Origin: Candidatus Hydrogenedentota bacterium
Lineage (GTDB): Bacteria; Hydrogenedentota; Hydrogenedentia; Hydrogenedentales; SLHB01
Assembly (NCBI GenBank): GCA_003557825.1
Contig: PWNM01000509.1
Coordinates: 1-6,946 of the forward strand
DNA: 6,946 nucleotides
Direction of reading: 5' to 3'
The translations under genes were made by a program, and so were the position numbers. Below, one piece after another: positions 1 to 6,466 of this stretch (position 1 is its first letter; each line of letters opens with the position of its first letter). Below the pieces are notes generated by a model that worked only from the letters and a program-made list of their open reading frames with translations, was not told the origin of the DNA and searched no databases.

Positions 1-1
1 C

Positions 2-202
2 CATCGTATATCAGCCCAGGCGGATCGGCTTTATGTGGCCGATGTATCCGGTGATTGGCGTGAGGAGATCATCATCCTTGAGGGCAATACGCTCAAGATT
101 TACCACAATCCTGAGTCCAATCCCCGTCCGGACCAACCTCGATTGTGGGAGCAAGACCATTACCGCCGAGCGAAGCTGACCTACAACTACTATAGTCCGT
201 GA
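2..202 (+). CDS. C-terminal end of an FG-GAP / rhamnogalacturonan-lyase-like secreted protein (partial, 5' end outside window)
   Basis: A reading frame open from the left edge runs 66 codons to a TGA at 200-202. Visible motifs are RLYVADVSGDWREEIIILEG, then LKIYHNP, PRLWEQDHYRR, and a final TYNYYSP just before the stop. The D-x-x-GDWREE-I block followed by an IY element and an aromatic, proline-containing end recalls the C-terminal part of family 11 rhamnogalacturonan lyases and related FG-GAP/VCBS propeller proteins, which are secreted and act on plant or algal polysaccharides. That link is from memory of the family; the catalytic part is not in the window. The D-x-x-GD element looks like a last calcium-binding propeller blade (inference). 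The gene points toward the histidinol-phosphatase gene, with 119 bp between the stop codons. The coding assignment is fairly sure; the exact enzyme class is not. Confidence 0.7.
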   Translation, partial: HRISAQADRLYVADVSGDWREEIIILEGNTLKIYHNPESNPRPDQPRLWEQDHYRRAKLTYNYYSP

Positions 203-321
203 GTAAGTAATAGACCCCGAAGTGCAGACATACTCCTTAATTGGGACTTCCATGCTCCCGGAGGTTTGAGGGGAATACCGAGTCCGCCGGACGGATGCTT
301 AAACGTACGAACTAAATGCCG
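203..321. other. Convergent intergenic spacer without a clear terminator
   Basis: This 119-bp stretch separates two tail-to-tail genes. A bidirectional terminator would be expected here, but I see only short imperfect hairpins: GTCCGCCGGAC near 281-291, and CTCCCGGAG near 254-262. Neither is followed by a T run on either strand. No RNA gene or small coding frame is supported. Confidence 0.4.
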
Positions 322-1224
322 CTATGGAGCTTCCAAGCCTACCGTTCGCCGATCAATCGCGCCGCCCGAATCCCGGACCAGATGCGTTATTGTGGTCACG
401 CCGTTTTCGAGGAGATACTGCTGTGCCTCTGAAATCCCCGCGCCGACTTCGGCTACCGAATGGCTGTCGTCTCCAAAGCAGAAGGGAATTCCCATATCAA
501 CGGCTAGGCGTACCAGCCAAGGAGCGGGATAGGGCATGCCGTGGCCTTTCCGATAGCCCGCGGTGTTGCAGTCCAAGATGGCCTCGCAATCCCGAATGAC
601 CTCGAGGGTCTCTCCCGCCGCCTGTTGGATAACCGGGGTATCGACCGGGCCAAAAGGACCGGCAAATTTGCGTACCAGGTCCACATGCCCCACGATTTCG
701 GGCCGTAGGGACTCCACCATGCGCGCTACATCCGTGTAATAGGCTACGGCGAGCGCATCGAGACCATCATATTGTCTCAAGACGTGCTCGAGCGTATACA
801 CATCATAGTCAATGAGTGTGCCGTTTACATAATGTACCGAGCCGACAAGGTAGTCGAACCCGAATTGCTCCCGGTTTTCCATCATGACCGATGGATAGGT
901 GTCCGGAGGCATGACCTCGATCTCGAAGCCGCGAAGCAGGGAAAGCTCGTCGGCATATTTGTTTACCAGGTGCGCCGATTCCTGAGCGTAGGCCTCGAAA
1001 TTGGCCCACAGCGTGTCCACCGTCCAGCCCATTTCGATCTCCTCAGGGAACAGCAGAGCTGGGTCATAGCGGGGAGCATGTTCACTTATCCCATAATGGG
1101 CCATCCCGCGCGAGATGGCAGCCTGTATCATTTCCTCAAGAGTGCTATGGGCGTGTTCGCAAAAGGCGACTGAATGTCCGCCATGAAGCGAGACGTTCCA
1201 GGGCATATGGTACGATGATGTCAT
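322..1224 (-). CDS. hisJ: Histidinol-phosphatase, PHP family (HisJ/HisK type)
   Basis: The 300-residue product matches the usual length of PHP-type histidinol-phosphatases, which hydrolyse L-histidinol phosphate to histidinol and phosphate in the cytoplasm, the penultimate step of histidine synthesis. The metal-site motifs of the PHP fold appear in order: SLHGGHS (His14, His17), an FCEHAHSTLEEM segment, GISEHAPRY (Glu48, His49), GFEIEVMP (Glu101), DYLVGSVHYV (His131), EIVGHVDL (His180) and the C-terminal FGDDSHS (Asp252/Asp253, His255). Because these ligands are all present the enzyme is probably active. I chose the ATG at 1222-1224; an AGGA lies 12 nt upstream, rather far, and the next Met (residue 7) has no better ribosome site. 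The gene stands alone, with no other his gene in the window. A generic PHP phosphoesterase with another substrate is the main alternative. Confidence 0.88.
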   Translation of the reverse strand: MTSSYHMPWNVSLHGGHSVAFCEHAHSTLEEMIQAAISRGMAHYGISEHAPRYDPALLFPEEIEMGWTVDTLWANFEAYAQESAHLVNKYADELSLLRGFEIEVMPPDTYPSVMMENREQFGFDYLVGSVHYVNGTLIDYDVYTLEHVLRQYDGLDALAVAYYTDVARMVESLRPEIVGHVDLVRKFAGPFGPVDTPVIQQAAGETLEVIRDCEAILDCNTAGYRKGHGMPYPAPWLVRLAVDMGIPFCFGDDSHSVAEVGAGISEAQQYLLENGVTTITHLVRDSGGAIDRRTVGLEAP

Positions 1225-1276
1225 CGATGAGTGGAATCCTATGTGGTGATAAAGCGATACGCTATCAGAAGGCAGA

Positions 1277-1306
1277 AAAATGCCCGAAGTTGTAATCCGA
1301 AGTCAA
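1277..1306 (-). promoter_or_regulatory. Weak candidate promoter for the histidinol-phosphatase gene
   Basis: Read on the minus strand, TTGACT (1301-1306) is followed after 18 nt by CATTTT (1277-1282). The -35 matches five of six consensus positions but the -10 only three. It overlaps the candidate plus-strand promoter of the neighbouring gene. It is listed as the best candidate in the divergent spacer, not as a confident call. Confidence 0.22.
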
Positions 1307-1318
1307 GTCGTGCAGAAT
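1290..1318 (+). promoter_or_regulatory. Candidate sigma70-type promoter for the SMP-30-family gene
   Basis: TTGTAA (1290-1295), a 17-nt spacer and CAGAAT (1313-1318) each match four of six consensus positions at the ideal spacing. The predicted start near 1325 falls inside a perfect 10-bp palindrome, AGGGGCCCCT (1320-1329), a position where an operator could sit. About seven such palindromes are expected by chance in a window of this size, so the operator idea is weak. Confidence 0.3.
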
Positions 1319-1357
1319 TAGGGGCCCCTGTGATATGAACATCAGTAAGATAGTTAG

Positions 1358-1365
1358 AAAGGAGG
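1358..1365 (+). promoter_or_regulatory. Strong Shine-Dalgarno site of the SMP-30-family gene
   Basis: AAAGGAGG, close to a perfect anti-Shine-Dalgarno match, ends 4 nt before the ATG at 1370. It decides the start in favour of this ATG over the nearby in-frame ATGs at 1379 and 1382. Confidence 0.8.
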
Positions 1366-1369
1366 ATCT

Positions 1370-2215
1370 ATGCTTTCCATGATGCTGATAACGGCCCTTG
1401 TGAATGCCGAAGCCAATGCCCTTGTTGATGGACCCGTCGAGACCGTTGCGGAGGGATTTCAGTTCACCGAGGGACCGGTCTGGACGCCCGATGAGGGGCT
1501 GCTTTTCAGCGACATTCCAGCCGATACCATCTACCGAGCCGATGAATCCGTTTTCCGTCGTCCCAGCGGTAAATCGAATGGCTTGACCCTTGATCGGGAG
1601 GGCCGATTGATCGCCTGCGAGCATTGGAATCGACGTGTAACCCGAACCGAGCCCGATGGGTCGATTACGGTGTTGGCTGATGCATATGAAGGTAAGAAAT
1701 TCAACAGCCCCAACGATGTAGTGGTGCGGTCGGACGGCTCCATCTTCTTTACCGATCCGCCCTATGGACTCGAAGGCCGGGAAGCAGAACTGGACTTTTC
1801 GGGCGTCTATATCATCCGCCAGGAAGGTGAGGTGGAACTACTAACCGATGCCTATTCCCATCCCAATGGACTGGCGTTCTCGCCCGATGAACGTATGCTT
1901 TATATTGGTGACTCGCACAACGGTTTTATTGACGTTTATGATGTGGCCGAGGATGGGACGCTTAGCAACCAGCGGCGATTTTGCGACGTGCCCGTGCCCG
2001 ACGGCATGAAAGTCGACGAAGACGGGCGGCTTTGGACGACTTCGTCCGATGGGATACAGGTGTTTGACCCGGACGGGGAACGGGTGGAACTCATTGAATT
2101 CCCTCATCCGCCGGCAAACTGCGCATTTGGCGATGAAGACTCAAAAACGCTCTATGTTACTGCCCGGTCCGGCGTATACAAGGTGCGCACCACGGTTGTC
2201 GGTATTCGTCCGTGA
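1370..2215 (+). CDS. SMP-30/gluconolactonase/LRE-family protein (probable lactone hydrolase)
   Basis: The 281-residue product has the length and motif order of the SMP-30/gluconolactonase family, six-bladed beta-propellers that hydrolyse sugar lactones such as gluconolactone using one divalent metal. The expected ligands are visible: Glu34 in FTEGPVW, Asn115 in NSPNDVVV, Asn166 in SHPNGLAFSPD and Asp211 in VPDGMKVDEDG. FFTDPPYGL (126-134) and RLWTTSSDGIQVF are further family hallmarks. The first 17 residues (MLSMMLITALVNAEANA) are hydrophobic and end in an Ala-x-Ala-type site, so they could be a short signal peptide, but they have no basic n-region and the call on export is open. The gene is monocistronic: divergent from the histidinol-phosphatase gene, and followed by a spacer with its own promoter. 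The natural substrate cannot be read from the sequence. Confidence 0.87.
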   Translation: MLSMMLITALVNAEANALVDGPVETVAEGFQFTEGPVWTPDEGLLFSDIPADTIYRADESVFRRPSGKSNGLTLDREGRLIACEHWNRRVTRTEPDGSITVLADAYEGKKFNSPNDVVVRSDGSIFFTDPPYGLEGREAELDFSGVYIIRQEGEVELLTDAYSHPNGLAFSPDERMLYIGDSHNGFIDVYDVAEDGTLSNQRRFCDVPVPDGMKVDEDGRLWTTSSDGIQVFDPDGERVELIEFPHPPANCAFGDEDSKTLYVTARSGVYKVRTTVVGIRP

Positions 2216-2273
2216 CTATGAATGTTGACTATATGCGAGCAGGATGTAATCACCGCGGTAGCTATGAAAGCTG

Positions 2274-2302
2274 TTGCATTATACGGCAGAGGGGGCTATA
2301 AT
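2274..2302 (+). promoter_or_regulatory. Strong sigma70-type promoter of the PP2C phosphatase gene
   Basis: TTGCAT (2274-2279), a spacer of exactly 17 nt, and a perfect TATAAT (2297-2302). Transcription would begin near 2309, giving an untranslated leader of roughly 67-75 nt before the phosphatase start. It is the best promoter match in the window and makes the phosphatase gene independent of the upstream SMP-30-family gene. Confidence 0.72.
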
Positions 2303-2358
2303 GCATGCAGAAGGTCGGCAGCGGAACCGTTGGCCGAAAACGTAAGGTGGAATATCCT

Positions 2359-2385
2359 GTGACGGAAGTCCAGCTATGGCCGTAA
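2359..2385 (+). CDS. Possible 8-codon leader reading frame ahead of the phosphatase gene
   Basis: A ribosome-site-like AAGGTGG (2344-2350) sits 8 nt before a GTG at 2359. The frame reads MTEVQLWP and stops at TAA 2383-2385. That stop overlaps an ATG (TAATG, 2383-2387) which is in frame with the phosphatase and is its fourth codon. By contrast, the annotated phosphatase ATG at 2376 has only a poor GGAAG upstream. This layout would fit translational coupling or re-initiation, but such a short frame can arise by chance and there is no direct evidence that it is translated. Confidence 0.25.
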   Translation: MTEVQLWP

Positions 2386-3281
2386 TGCCTGCGCCCCACA
2401 TCGGGCCGGATATGGGCGGAAACTTCGAGTACCAATGGTCCGGGGATTTTGTCCAGGCCCATCTTCTTTCCGATGTGGGAAAAAAGCGGAATCAGAACGA
2501 AGATGCCTGTGTTCTTTGCGCCCCCGATGAACACGAGACCCATAATGGAGCGGGTCTGCTCATTGGCGTGGCCGACGGGATGGGCGGCGCCAACGGCGGT
2601 GGGTTTGCAAGTCAAACTGCGCTGCAGACCATTGTCGATGCGTACTATGGCCAAGCCTCGGGCTCGATTCCTGACCGGCTCGGCGCCGCAATCGAACAGG
2701 CCAACGAGCGGATTTTTCAGGAAGCCGATAGTCGCCCCGAATTACAGGGCATGGGAACCACCGTATCCCTTGTCGTCATAAAAGGGGAGTACGCCTATAT
2801 CGCCCAAGTCGGTGACAGTCGCGTCTATCTATCGCGGCATGGACGCCCCATTCAGCAGCTTACCGATGACCATTCCCTCGTAGCCGAGCAGGTTCGTAAC
2901 GGGTTTTTATCGGAGAATGAAGCCCGAAACCATTCGATGAGAAATCTCATTACCCGGGCTGTCGGTACGCGTAAAGCGATCAAGGCCGACCTCTTTTTTC
3001 TCCGCCTTGAACGACACGACAGCCTTCTCATCTGCTCCGACGGACTCTCGAATGTGGTCAGCGACGAAGAGATCGATGAAGCCATGCACTTGCCCAGCCT
3101 GCAGGGCGCTGCACGGATACTTGTGGGGCATGCGCTTGAGGGCGGCGCGCCGGATAACATTACCGTCGCCGCATTGCGGGTGACAAAGACTCCACCTCAT
3201 GCACGGCTCGAAGAGGGGGCGCTCCATGCGCCGGTCGAAGCCTCGAGTTTCTTGGCCCGCCTCAAGGGCATCTTCACCTAA
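2376..3281 (+). CDS. PP2C-family serine/threonine protein phosphatase (PrpC/Stp-like)
   Basis: The 301-residue product is a single PP2C catalytic domain (about 27-270), a cytoplasmic Mg/Mn-dependent phosphatase that removes phosphate from Ser/Thr, usually reversing Hanks-type kinases. The motifs are complete and in order: DVGKKRNQNEDA (Asp33, Arg38, Glu42, Asp43), VADGMGG (Asp67, Gly68), MGTTVSLVVI, AQVGDSRVYL (Asp147), LTDDHSLV, LITRAVGT, LICSDGLSNVV (Asp222) and GAPDNITVAAL (Asp260). No transmembrane segment or extra sensor domain is seen; about 24 residues precede the domain and a 30-residue tail follows it. The start could be the ATG at 2376 or the in-frame ATG at 2385, which overlaps a leader stop codon. 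No kinase lies in the window. The gene has its own strong promoter and ends 2 bp from the stop of the opposing membrane-protein gene. Confidence 0.93.
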   Translation: MAVMPAPHIGPDMGGNFEYQWSGDFVQAHLLSDVGKKRNQNEDACVLCAPDEHETHNGAGLLIGVADGMGGANGGGFASQTALQTIVDAYYGQASGSIPDRLGAAIEQANERIFQEADSRPELQGMGTTVSLVVIKGEYAYIAQVGDSRVYLSRHGRPIQQLTDDHSLVAEQVRNGFLSENEARNHSMRNLITRAVGTRKAIKADLFFLRLERHDSLLICSDGLSNVVSDEEIDEAMHLPSLQGAARILVGHALEGGAPDNITVAALRVTKTPPHARLEEGALHAPVEASSFLARLKGIFT

Positions 3282-3283
3282 TG

Positions 3284-4357
3284 CTACTTGCGGGACCAGA
3301 AAGAGGCCCTAGACGGGCGTCGAATCTGGGGTTCGAGCGCGGTGGCTTCGCGCACCAGCTCGCTGCTGTATTCCCTCCCGCCCGTATAGGGTTGTATGGC
3401 TCGTGATTCCCGCCCATTACCGCCGGGGATAACCTCGGGGCCATCCATCAAGGGATGGGCCTCGACAACGCTTTGCCGTTGCCGCTTGGGCCGTCCTGGA
3501 ATCAAGGAATATCCAATAATATCCCCCAGGTCCAGAAAAAATGCGATAAGCAGGATCAGGATTTCCTTCCAACCTATCAGTTGAAAGTCAAAAAGCCTGC
3601 CGAACACCGCAAAAAGCGGATTATCGGTCTGCACAGCCTCCGGCAAGGGTTTCCCGGCAACGGCCGCCGCATCCTTGACGGCGACCCGTAGTTCATCCTG
3701 GAGTTCCTGGATTTCGCCAATGCTGGCTGGCATGACCGTGCTCAGGAGTGTCGCGGCTTCCCGTTGGGATTCCAAGGCTTCCTCGATGGCCTCGAGGTCA
3801 ACGCGCGTGGTCCGCTCCAATAAGGTTAGCCGGTATTCCTCTTCGCGTGCCCGGGGCCCATAGCCCTCCGGAGCCTCTCGGAGCCCTAGGATTTCGGATT
3901 CCAGCTCCCCTTCCTGCGCCGCGACCTCTCGCATGAGGCTCTGACGGCGATCCACCAGTTCGGTCCGCACATCTGTCAGGAATGATGCATATTGGTCCTT
4001 CATTTGGGCCGTTGAATACCGTAGATAGAAATCCTGATCCGCTGTGCGGTAGAGCACATCCATGTTAAACGTAATCGATATAAAAGCCACGATGGTCATG
4101 CCCAGGATGCCAAAGACGTTCAGCCGACGTTCGCCTTCGATAATGGCTACTTTCAGGGCAAACAGCATCAGTCCAATGGCAATGGAAAGGCCCAATGCGA
4201 TTACCGAGCATTCCCAAATCCCCAAATGCCCCAGTTGAATGTCGATGGTAGGCTCGGGAAGGATAGAGTCGCTCAGACTGACATAGGTGGTCCACATGGA
4301 CGCGAAGGTCAGCAGCAACATGGCAAGAAAAATAAAACAACGCGGCAAAATCGACAT
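3284..4357 (-). CDS. Unrecognised four-helix inner-membrane protein with a large probable periplasmic coiled coil
   Basis: I do not recognise this 357-residue protein. Four hydrophobic helices are visible at about 6-28, 48-70, 81-100 and 264-286. Basic stretches after helix 2 (GERRLN) and helix 4 (RPKRQR) suggest by the positive-inside rule that both ends are cytoplasmic, which places residues 104-262 in the periplasm. That segment is rich in Glu, Arg, Leu and Gln and looks like two coiled-coil stretches (about 120-160 and 170-232) split by a Pro/Gly patch (EAPEGYGP). Helix 3 ends in a distinctive FNMDVLYRTADQDFYLRY junction. The cytoplasmic tail (287-357) appears disordered and ends with an RRPS motif (346-349) and FWSRK. 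A GAGGA 8 nt before the ATG supports the start. The arrangement of hydrophobic helices and a coiled coil resembles sensor or scaffold membrane proteins such as DUF4407-type families, but I cannot claim membership. Confidence 0.8.
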   Translation of the reverse strand: MSILPRCFIFLAMLLLTFASMWTTYVSLSDSILPEPTIDIQLGHLGIWECSVIALGLSIAIGLMLFALKVAIIEGERRLNVFGILGMTIVAFISITFNMDVLYRTADQDFYLRYSTAQMKDQYASFLTDVRTELVDRRQSLMREVAAQEGELESEILGLREAPEGYGPRAREEEYRLTLLERTTRVDLEAIEEALESQREAATLLSTVMPASIGEIQELQDELRVAVKDAAAVAGKPLPEAVQTDNPLFAVFGRLFDFQLIGWKEILILLIAFFLDLGDIIGYSLIPGRPKRQRQSVVEAHPLMDGPEVIPGGNGRESRAIQPYTGGREYSSELVREATALEPQIRRPSRASFWSRK

Positions 4358-4450
4358 CGAGGAGATCCTCTATCGTTGCTCAATCCAATTTACGGGTTCG
4401 GTATTTCGATGCGGACAGTATGCAGCCCCTTCCACAGCGGGATGGTCAGC

Positions 4451-4479
4451 ATTGTACGTCATAGCCGATGTGCAAGCAA
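4451..4479 (-). promoter_or_regulatory. Candidate promoter of the coiled-coil membrane protein gene
   Basis: On the minus strand TTGCTT (4474-4479) is followed after 17 nt by TACAAT (4451-4456). The -10 matches five of six positions; the -35 keeps the TTG core only. The leader to the ATG at 4357 would be about 87 nt. Confidence 0.38.
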
Positions 4480-4532
4480 GAATCAGAAAACCCCGATCCG
4501 ATATCTGCATCGCCTCCTCATGTTATACTCAA

Positions 4533-4561
4533 TTGACTTATGATCCGGGACGGAGCATAAA
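4533..4561 (+). promoter_or_regulatory. Candidate sigma70-type promoter of the tamAB genes
   Basis: TTGACT (4533-4538), 17 nt, then CATAAA (4556-4561), matching five and four of six consensus positions. A second candidate lies just upstream: TGTTATACT (4521-4529), an extended -10 element without a convincing -35. Either would drive tamA with a leader of about 40-70 nt. The rest of the 248-bp divergent spacer (4358-4605) shows no RNA gene or strong hairpin. Confidence 0.45.
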
Positions 4562-4596
4562 AGTTCCAGCATTTTTGGCCGTTTCACAACTCCCAC

Positions 4597-4603
4597 GGAG
4601 GGG
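4597..4603 (+). promoter_or_regulatory. Shine-Dalgarno site of tamA
   Basis: GGAGGGG, with its GGAGG core ending 4 nt before the ATG at 4606. It fixes the start and gives an n-region that fits a signal peptide. Confidence 0.75.
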
Positions 4604-4605
4604 AT

Positions 4606-6411
4606 ATGACGGATTCTCCCCCTAGTCGGCAGGCGCCCCTTTTACGCCGCGGGTGTCTGTTGGTAGTAATCATCGCCTTGGCTTTGCTTAGTGGAACCCA
4701 AGGAGCCCAAGCTGACCTGACCTATGATGTCCGCATCGAGGGTGTTATCGACAGCGGATTGCGGAATACGCTGCGTTCAGCCGCCCAAACGGTGGAATTG
4801 CAGGAACGCCCTCCCTCTACCGTCATGCTATTGTACCGTCGGGCCGAGCGCGATATACCCCGGTTGATCGAGGTCCTCCAGGCCGAAGGATACTATGGGG
4901 CCCAGGTAGAATTTTCCATCGAAGAGGAGCGGACACCGATCAGAGTGCGTTTCACCATTGAAAAAGGCCCGCGCTATACTCTGGCTGATGTCCGTATCGA
5001 CATCACCGACCGTCCGGGAGTAGAAGCGGTTCCATTGCCTACCAATGAGGAAATGCAACTCGAAACCGACACTGTTGTTCGGGCATCTGCTCTCCTCGCC
5101 GCCCAACGAATGCTGGTTCAGCGGTTTCGTGAAAACGGTTTTCCACGTCCCCAGGGCCAACCGCCTCGTATCGAGGTCGACCATGATGCGGCGGAGATTG
5201 TCGTCGTTTTCACTGTCGATCCAGGCGCCGTAGGTTATTTCGGTGCTACTACGATCGAAGGTCTTGAGAGCGTCGAGGAGGACTATGTTTCGGGATTGGT
5301 CCCGTGGGATGAAGGCGATTTGTTCAGCAGCCGATTGGTGCGCCAGGTGCGCCAGCGGCTCAATGCGACCGGGTTGTTTGCCGTCGTTGATGTCGTCGAA
5401 GAACCGGACGAAAGCAACCGCGTTCCCATGACCGTCTCGCTGACCGAACGAAAACACCGCACCGTCCGCGCCGGACTACACTATCGAACCGACGAAGGCG
5501 CCGGGCTTACCGCCGGCTGGGAGCACCGCAACTATCGGGGCCGCGGGCAACGTCTTACCCTTGAGACGACCATATCGGAAATCGGAACAAGCTTCGATGC
5601 GTCCTATGCCATTCCGGATTTCAGACAGCCTGACCAAACGTTGCGGCTGTATAGCCGACTTGAGGAAGACAATCCGGACGCCTACAAAAGTCAGAGCCTT
5701 GGTATGGGCGCTTCCGTCGAGCGGACCCTTTCCGAGCATATGTCCCTCGGGTTTGGTGTTAACCTTCGGGGAACGGAAGTCGAACAACGGCGGCGCACCG
5801 ACCAGTTCGCGCTGCTCTCGTTTCCCATGTTCTTTTCGCGGAGCACCGCCGATGACCCCCTGGCTCCGACCCGTGGCGACCGACTTCGGGTCGAAGCGAC
5901 GCCTTTTCAAGAACTGACCAATCTCGACCTACAGTTTCTACGGGGGTCCATTAGTTACACCCGGTACCAGCAACTCCGGCAATCCCCCCGTATGGTCCTG
6001 GCGGGCCGAATCGCCACCGGAACCATTCTGGGGACCGACTACGATCGGATCCCTGCAGACGAACGCTTCTATGTGGGCGGCGGCGGGTCCGTGCGTGGAT
6101 TTGCCTACCAACTCATTGGCCCTCTTGACGAGAAAACCCCTTTGGGAGGACGTTCGTACCTTGAAACTTCCGTCGAGCTTCGTATGGACATTACCAATAC
6201 CATTGGCATGGCCGTCTTTTTGGATGGCGGCGCTGCGTTCAAATCCGAATACCCAGACTTCAGCGAAACAATGCGCTGGGGAGCCGGGACAGGCCTTCGG
6301 TACAATTCGCCCGTGGGACCATTCCGGTTGGATGTCGCTATGCCGATCAACCGCCGTTCCGGCATCGATGATGCCTTTCAGGTCTATGCCGGTCTCGGAC
6401 ATGCATTTTGA
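4606..6411 (+). CDS. tamA: TamA-like Omp85/BamA-superfamily outer-membrane protein
   Basis: The 601-residue product is close to the usual TamA length (just under 600). TamA is the outer-membrane part of the translocation and assembly module, which with TamB helps insert barrel proteins and has been linked to lipid transport. A signal peptide is clear: RR at 14-15, a hydrophobic core at 17-28, and a likely cut after AQA (34-36). Three POTRA-like repeats follow at about 38-116, 117-207 and 208-283, each with alternating strands and a helix such as RLIEVLQAEGYYGAQV or RQRLNATGLFAVV. The 16-strand barrel fills the rest. The conserved loop-6 motif is VRGF at 496-499, within a Gly-rich FYVGGGGSVRGF. 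SPVGPFRLDVAMPIN and the last residues VYAGLGHAF, ending in an aromatic residue as barrel-insertion signals do, are typical. Three POTRAs rather than five, and tamB directly downstream, favour TamA over BamA. Confidence 0.92.
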   Translation: MTDSPPSRQAPLLRRGCLLVVIIALALLSGTQGAQADLTYDVRIEGVIDSGLRNTLRSAAQTVELQERPPSTVMLLYRRAERDIPRLIEVLQAEGYYGAQVEFSIEEERTPIRVRFTIEKGPRYTLADVRIDITDRPGVEAVPLPTNEEMQLETDTVVRASALLAAQRMLVQRFRENGFPRPQGQPPRIEVDHDAAEIVVVFTVDPGAVGYFGATTIEGLESVEEDYVSGLVPWDEGDLFSSRLVRQVRQRLNATGLFAVVDVVEEPDESNRVPMTVSLTERKHRTVRAGLHYRTDEGAGLTAGWEHRNYRGRGQRLTLETTISEIGTSFDASYAIPDFRQPDQTLRLYSRLEEDNPDAYKSQSLGMGASVERTLSEHMSLGFGVNLRGTEVEQRRRTDQFALLSFPMFFSRSTADDPLAPTRGDRLRVEATPFQELTNLDLQFLRGSISYTRYQQLRQSPRMVLAGRIATGTILGTDYDRIPADERFYVGGGGSVRGFAYQLIGPLDEKTPLGGRSYLETSVELRMDITNTIGMAVFLDGGAAFKSEYPDFSETMRWGAGTGLRYNSPVGPFRLDVAMPINRRSGIDDAFQVYAGLGHAF

Positions 6412-6466
6412 TGTCCCCTGTCGTAAAAAGATGACTCCCGTGCGTTTGACGACATAGTGTTTACCT
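6412..6466 (+). other. Short tamA-tamB spacer
   Basis: Fifty-five bases with no terminator-like hairpin, consistent with co-transcription. There is no recognisable ribosome site before the tamB ATG at 6467. An 8-codon frame (ATG 6431 to TAG 6455) is present and ends 9 nt before that ATG, but nothing shows it is used. Confidence 0.45.

Noticed and set aside
281..291. GTCCGCCGGAC inverted repeat as a terminator between the first two genes
   Set aside because: The stem is only 4-5 bp with a tiny loop and no T run follows on either strand.
772..1173. Open frame of 133 codons on the plus strand
   Set aside because: It is antisense to the histidinol-phosphatase gene, whose metal-ligand motifs are intact across this stretch.
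1320..1329. Perfect 10-bp palindrome AGGGGCCCCT as an operator
   Set aside because: Its position near a predicted transcription start is suggestive, but around seven such palindromes are expected by chance in a window this size and no second copy or longer symmetry is seen.
2225..2252. TTGACT as the -35 of a second promoter ahead of the phosphatase gene
   Set aside because: No acceptable -10 lies at 16-18 nt downstream, whereas the pair at 2274-2302 is close to ideal.
4828..5457. Open frame of 209 codons on the minus strand
   Set aside because: It is antisense to the POTRA region of tamA, has no recognisable domain and no upstream ribosome site worth noting.
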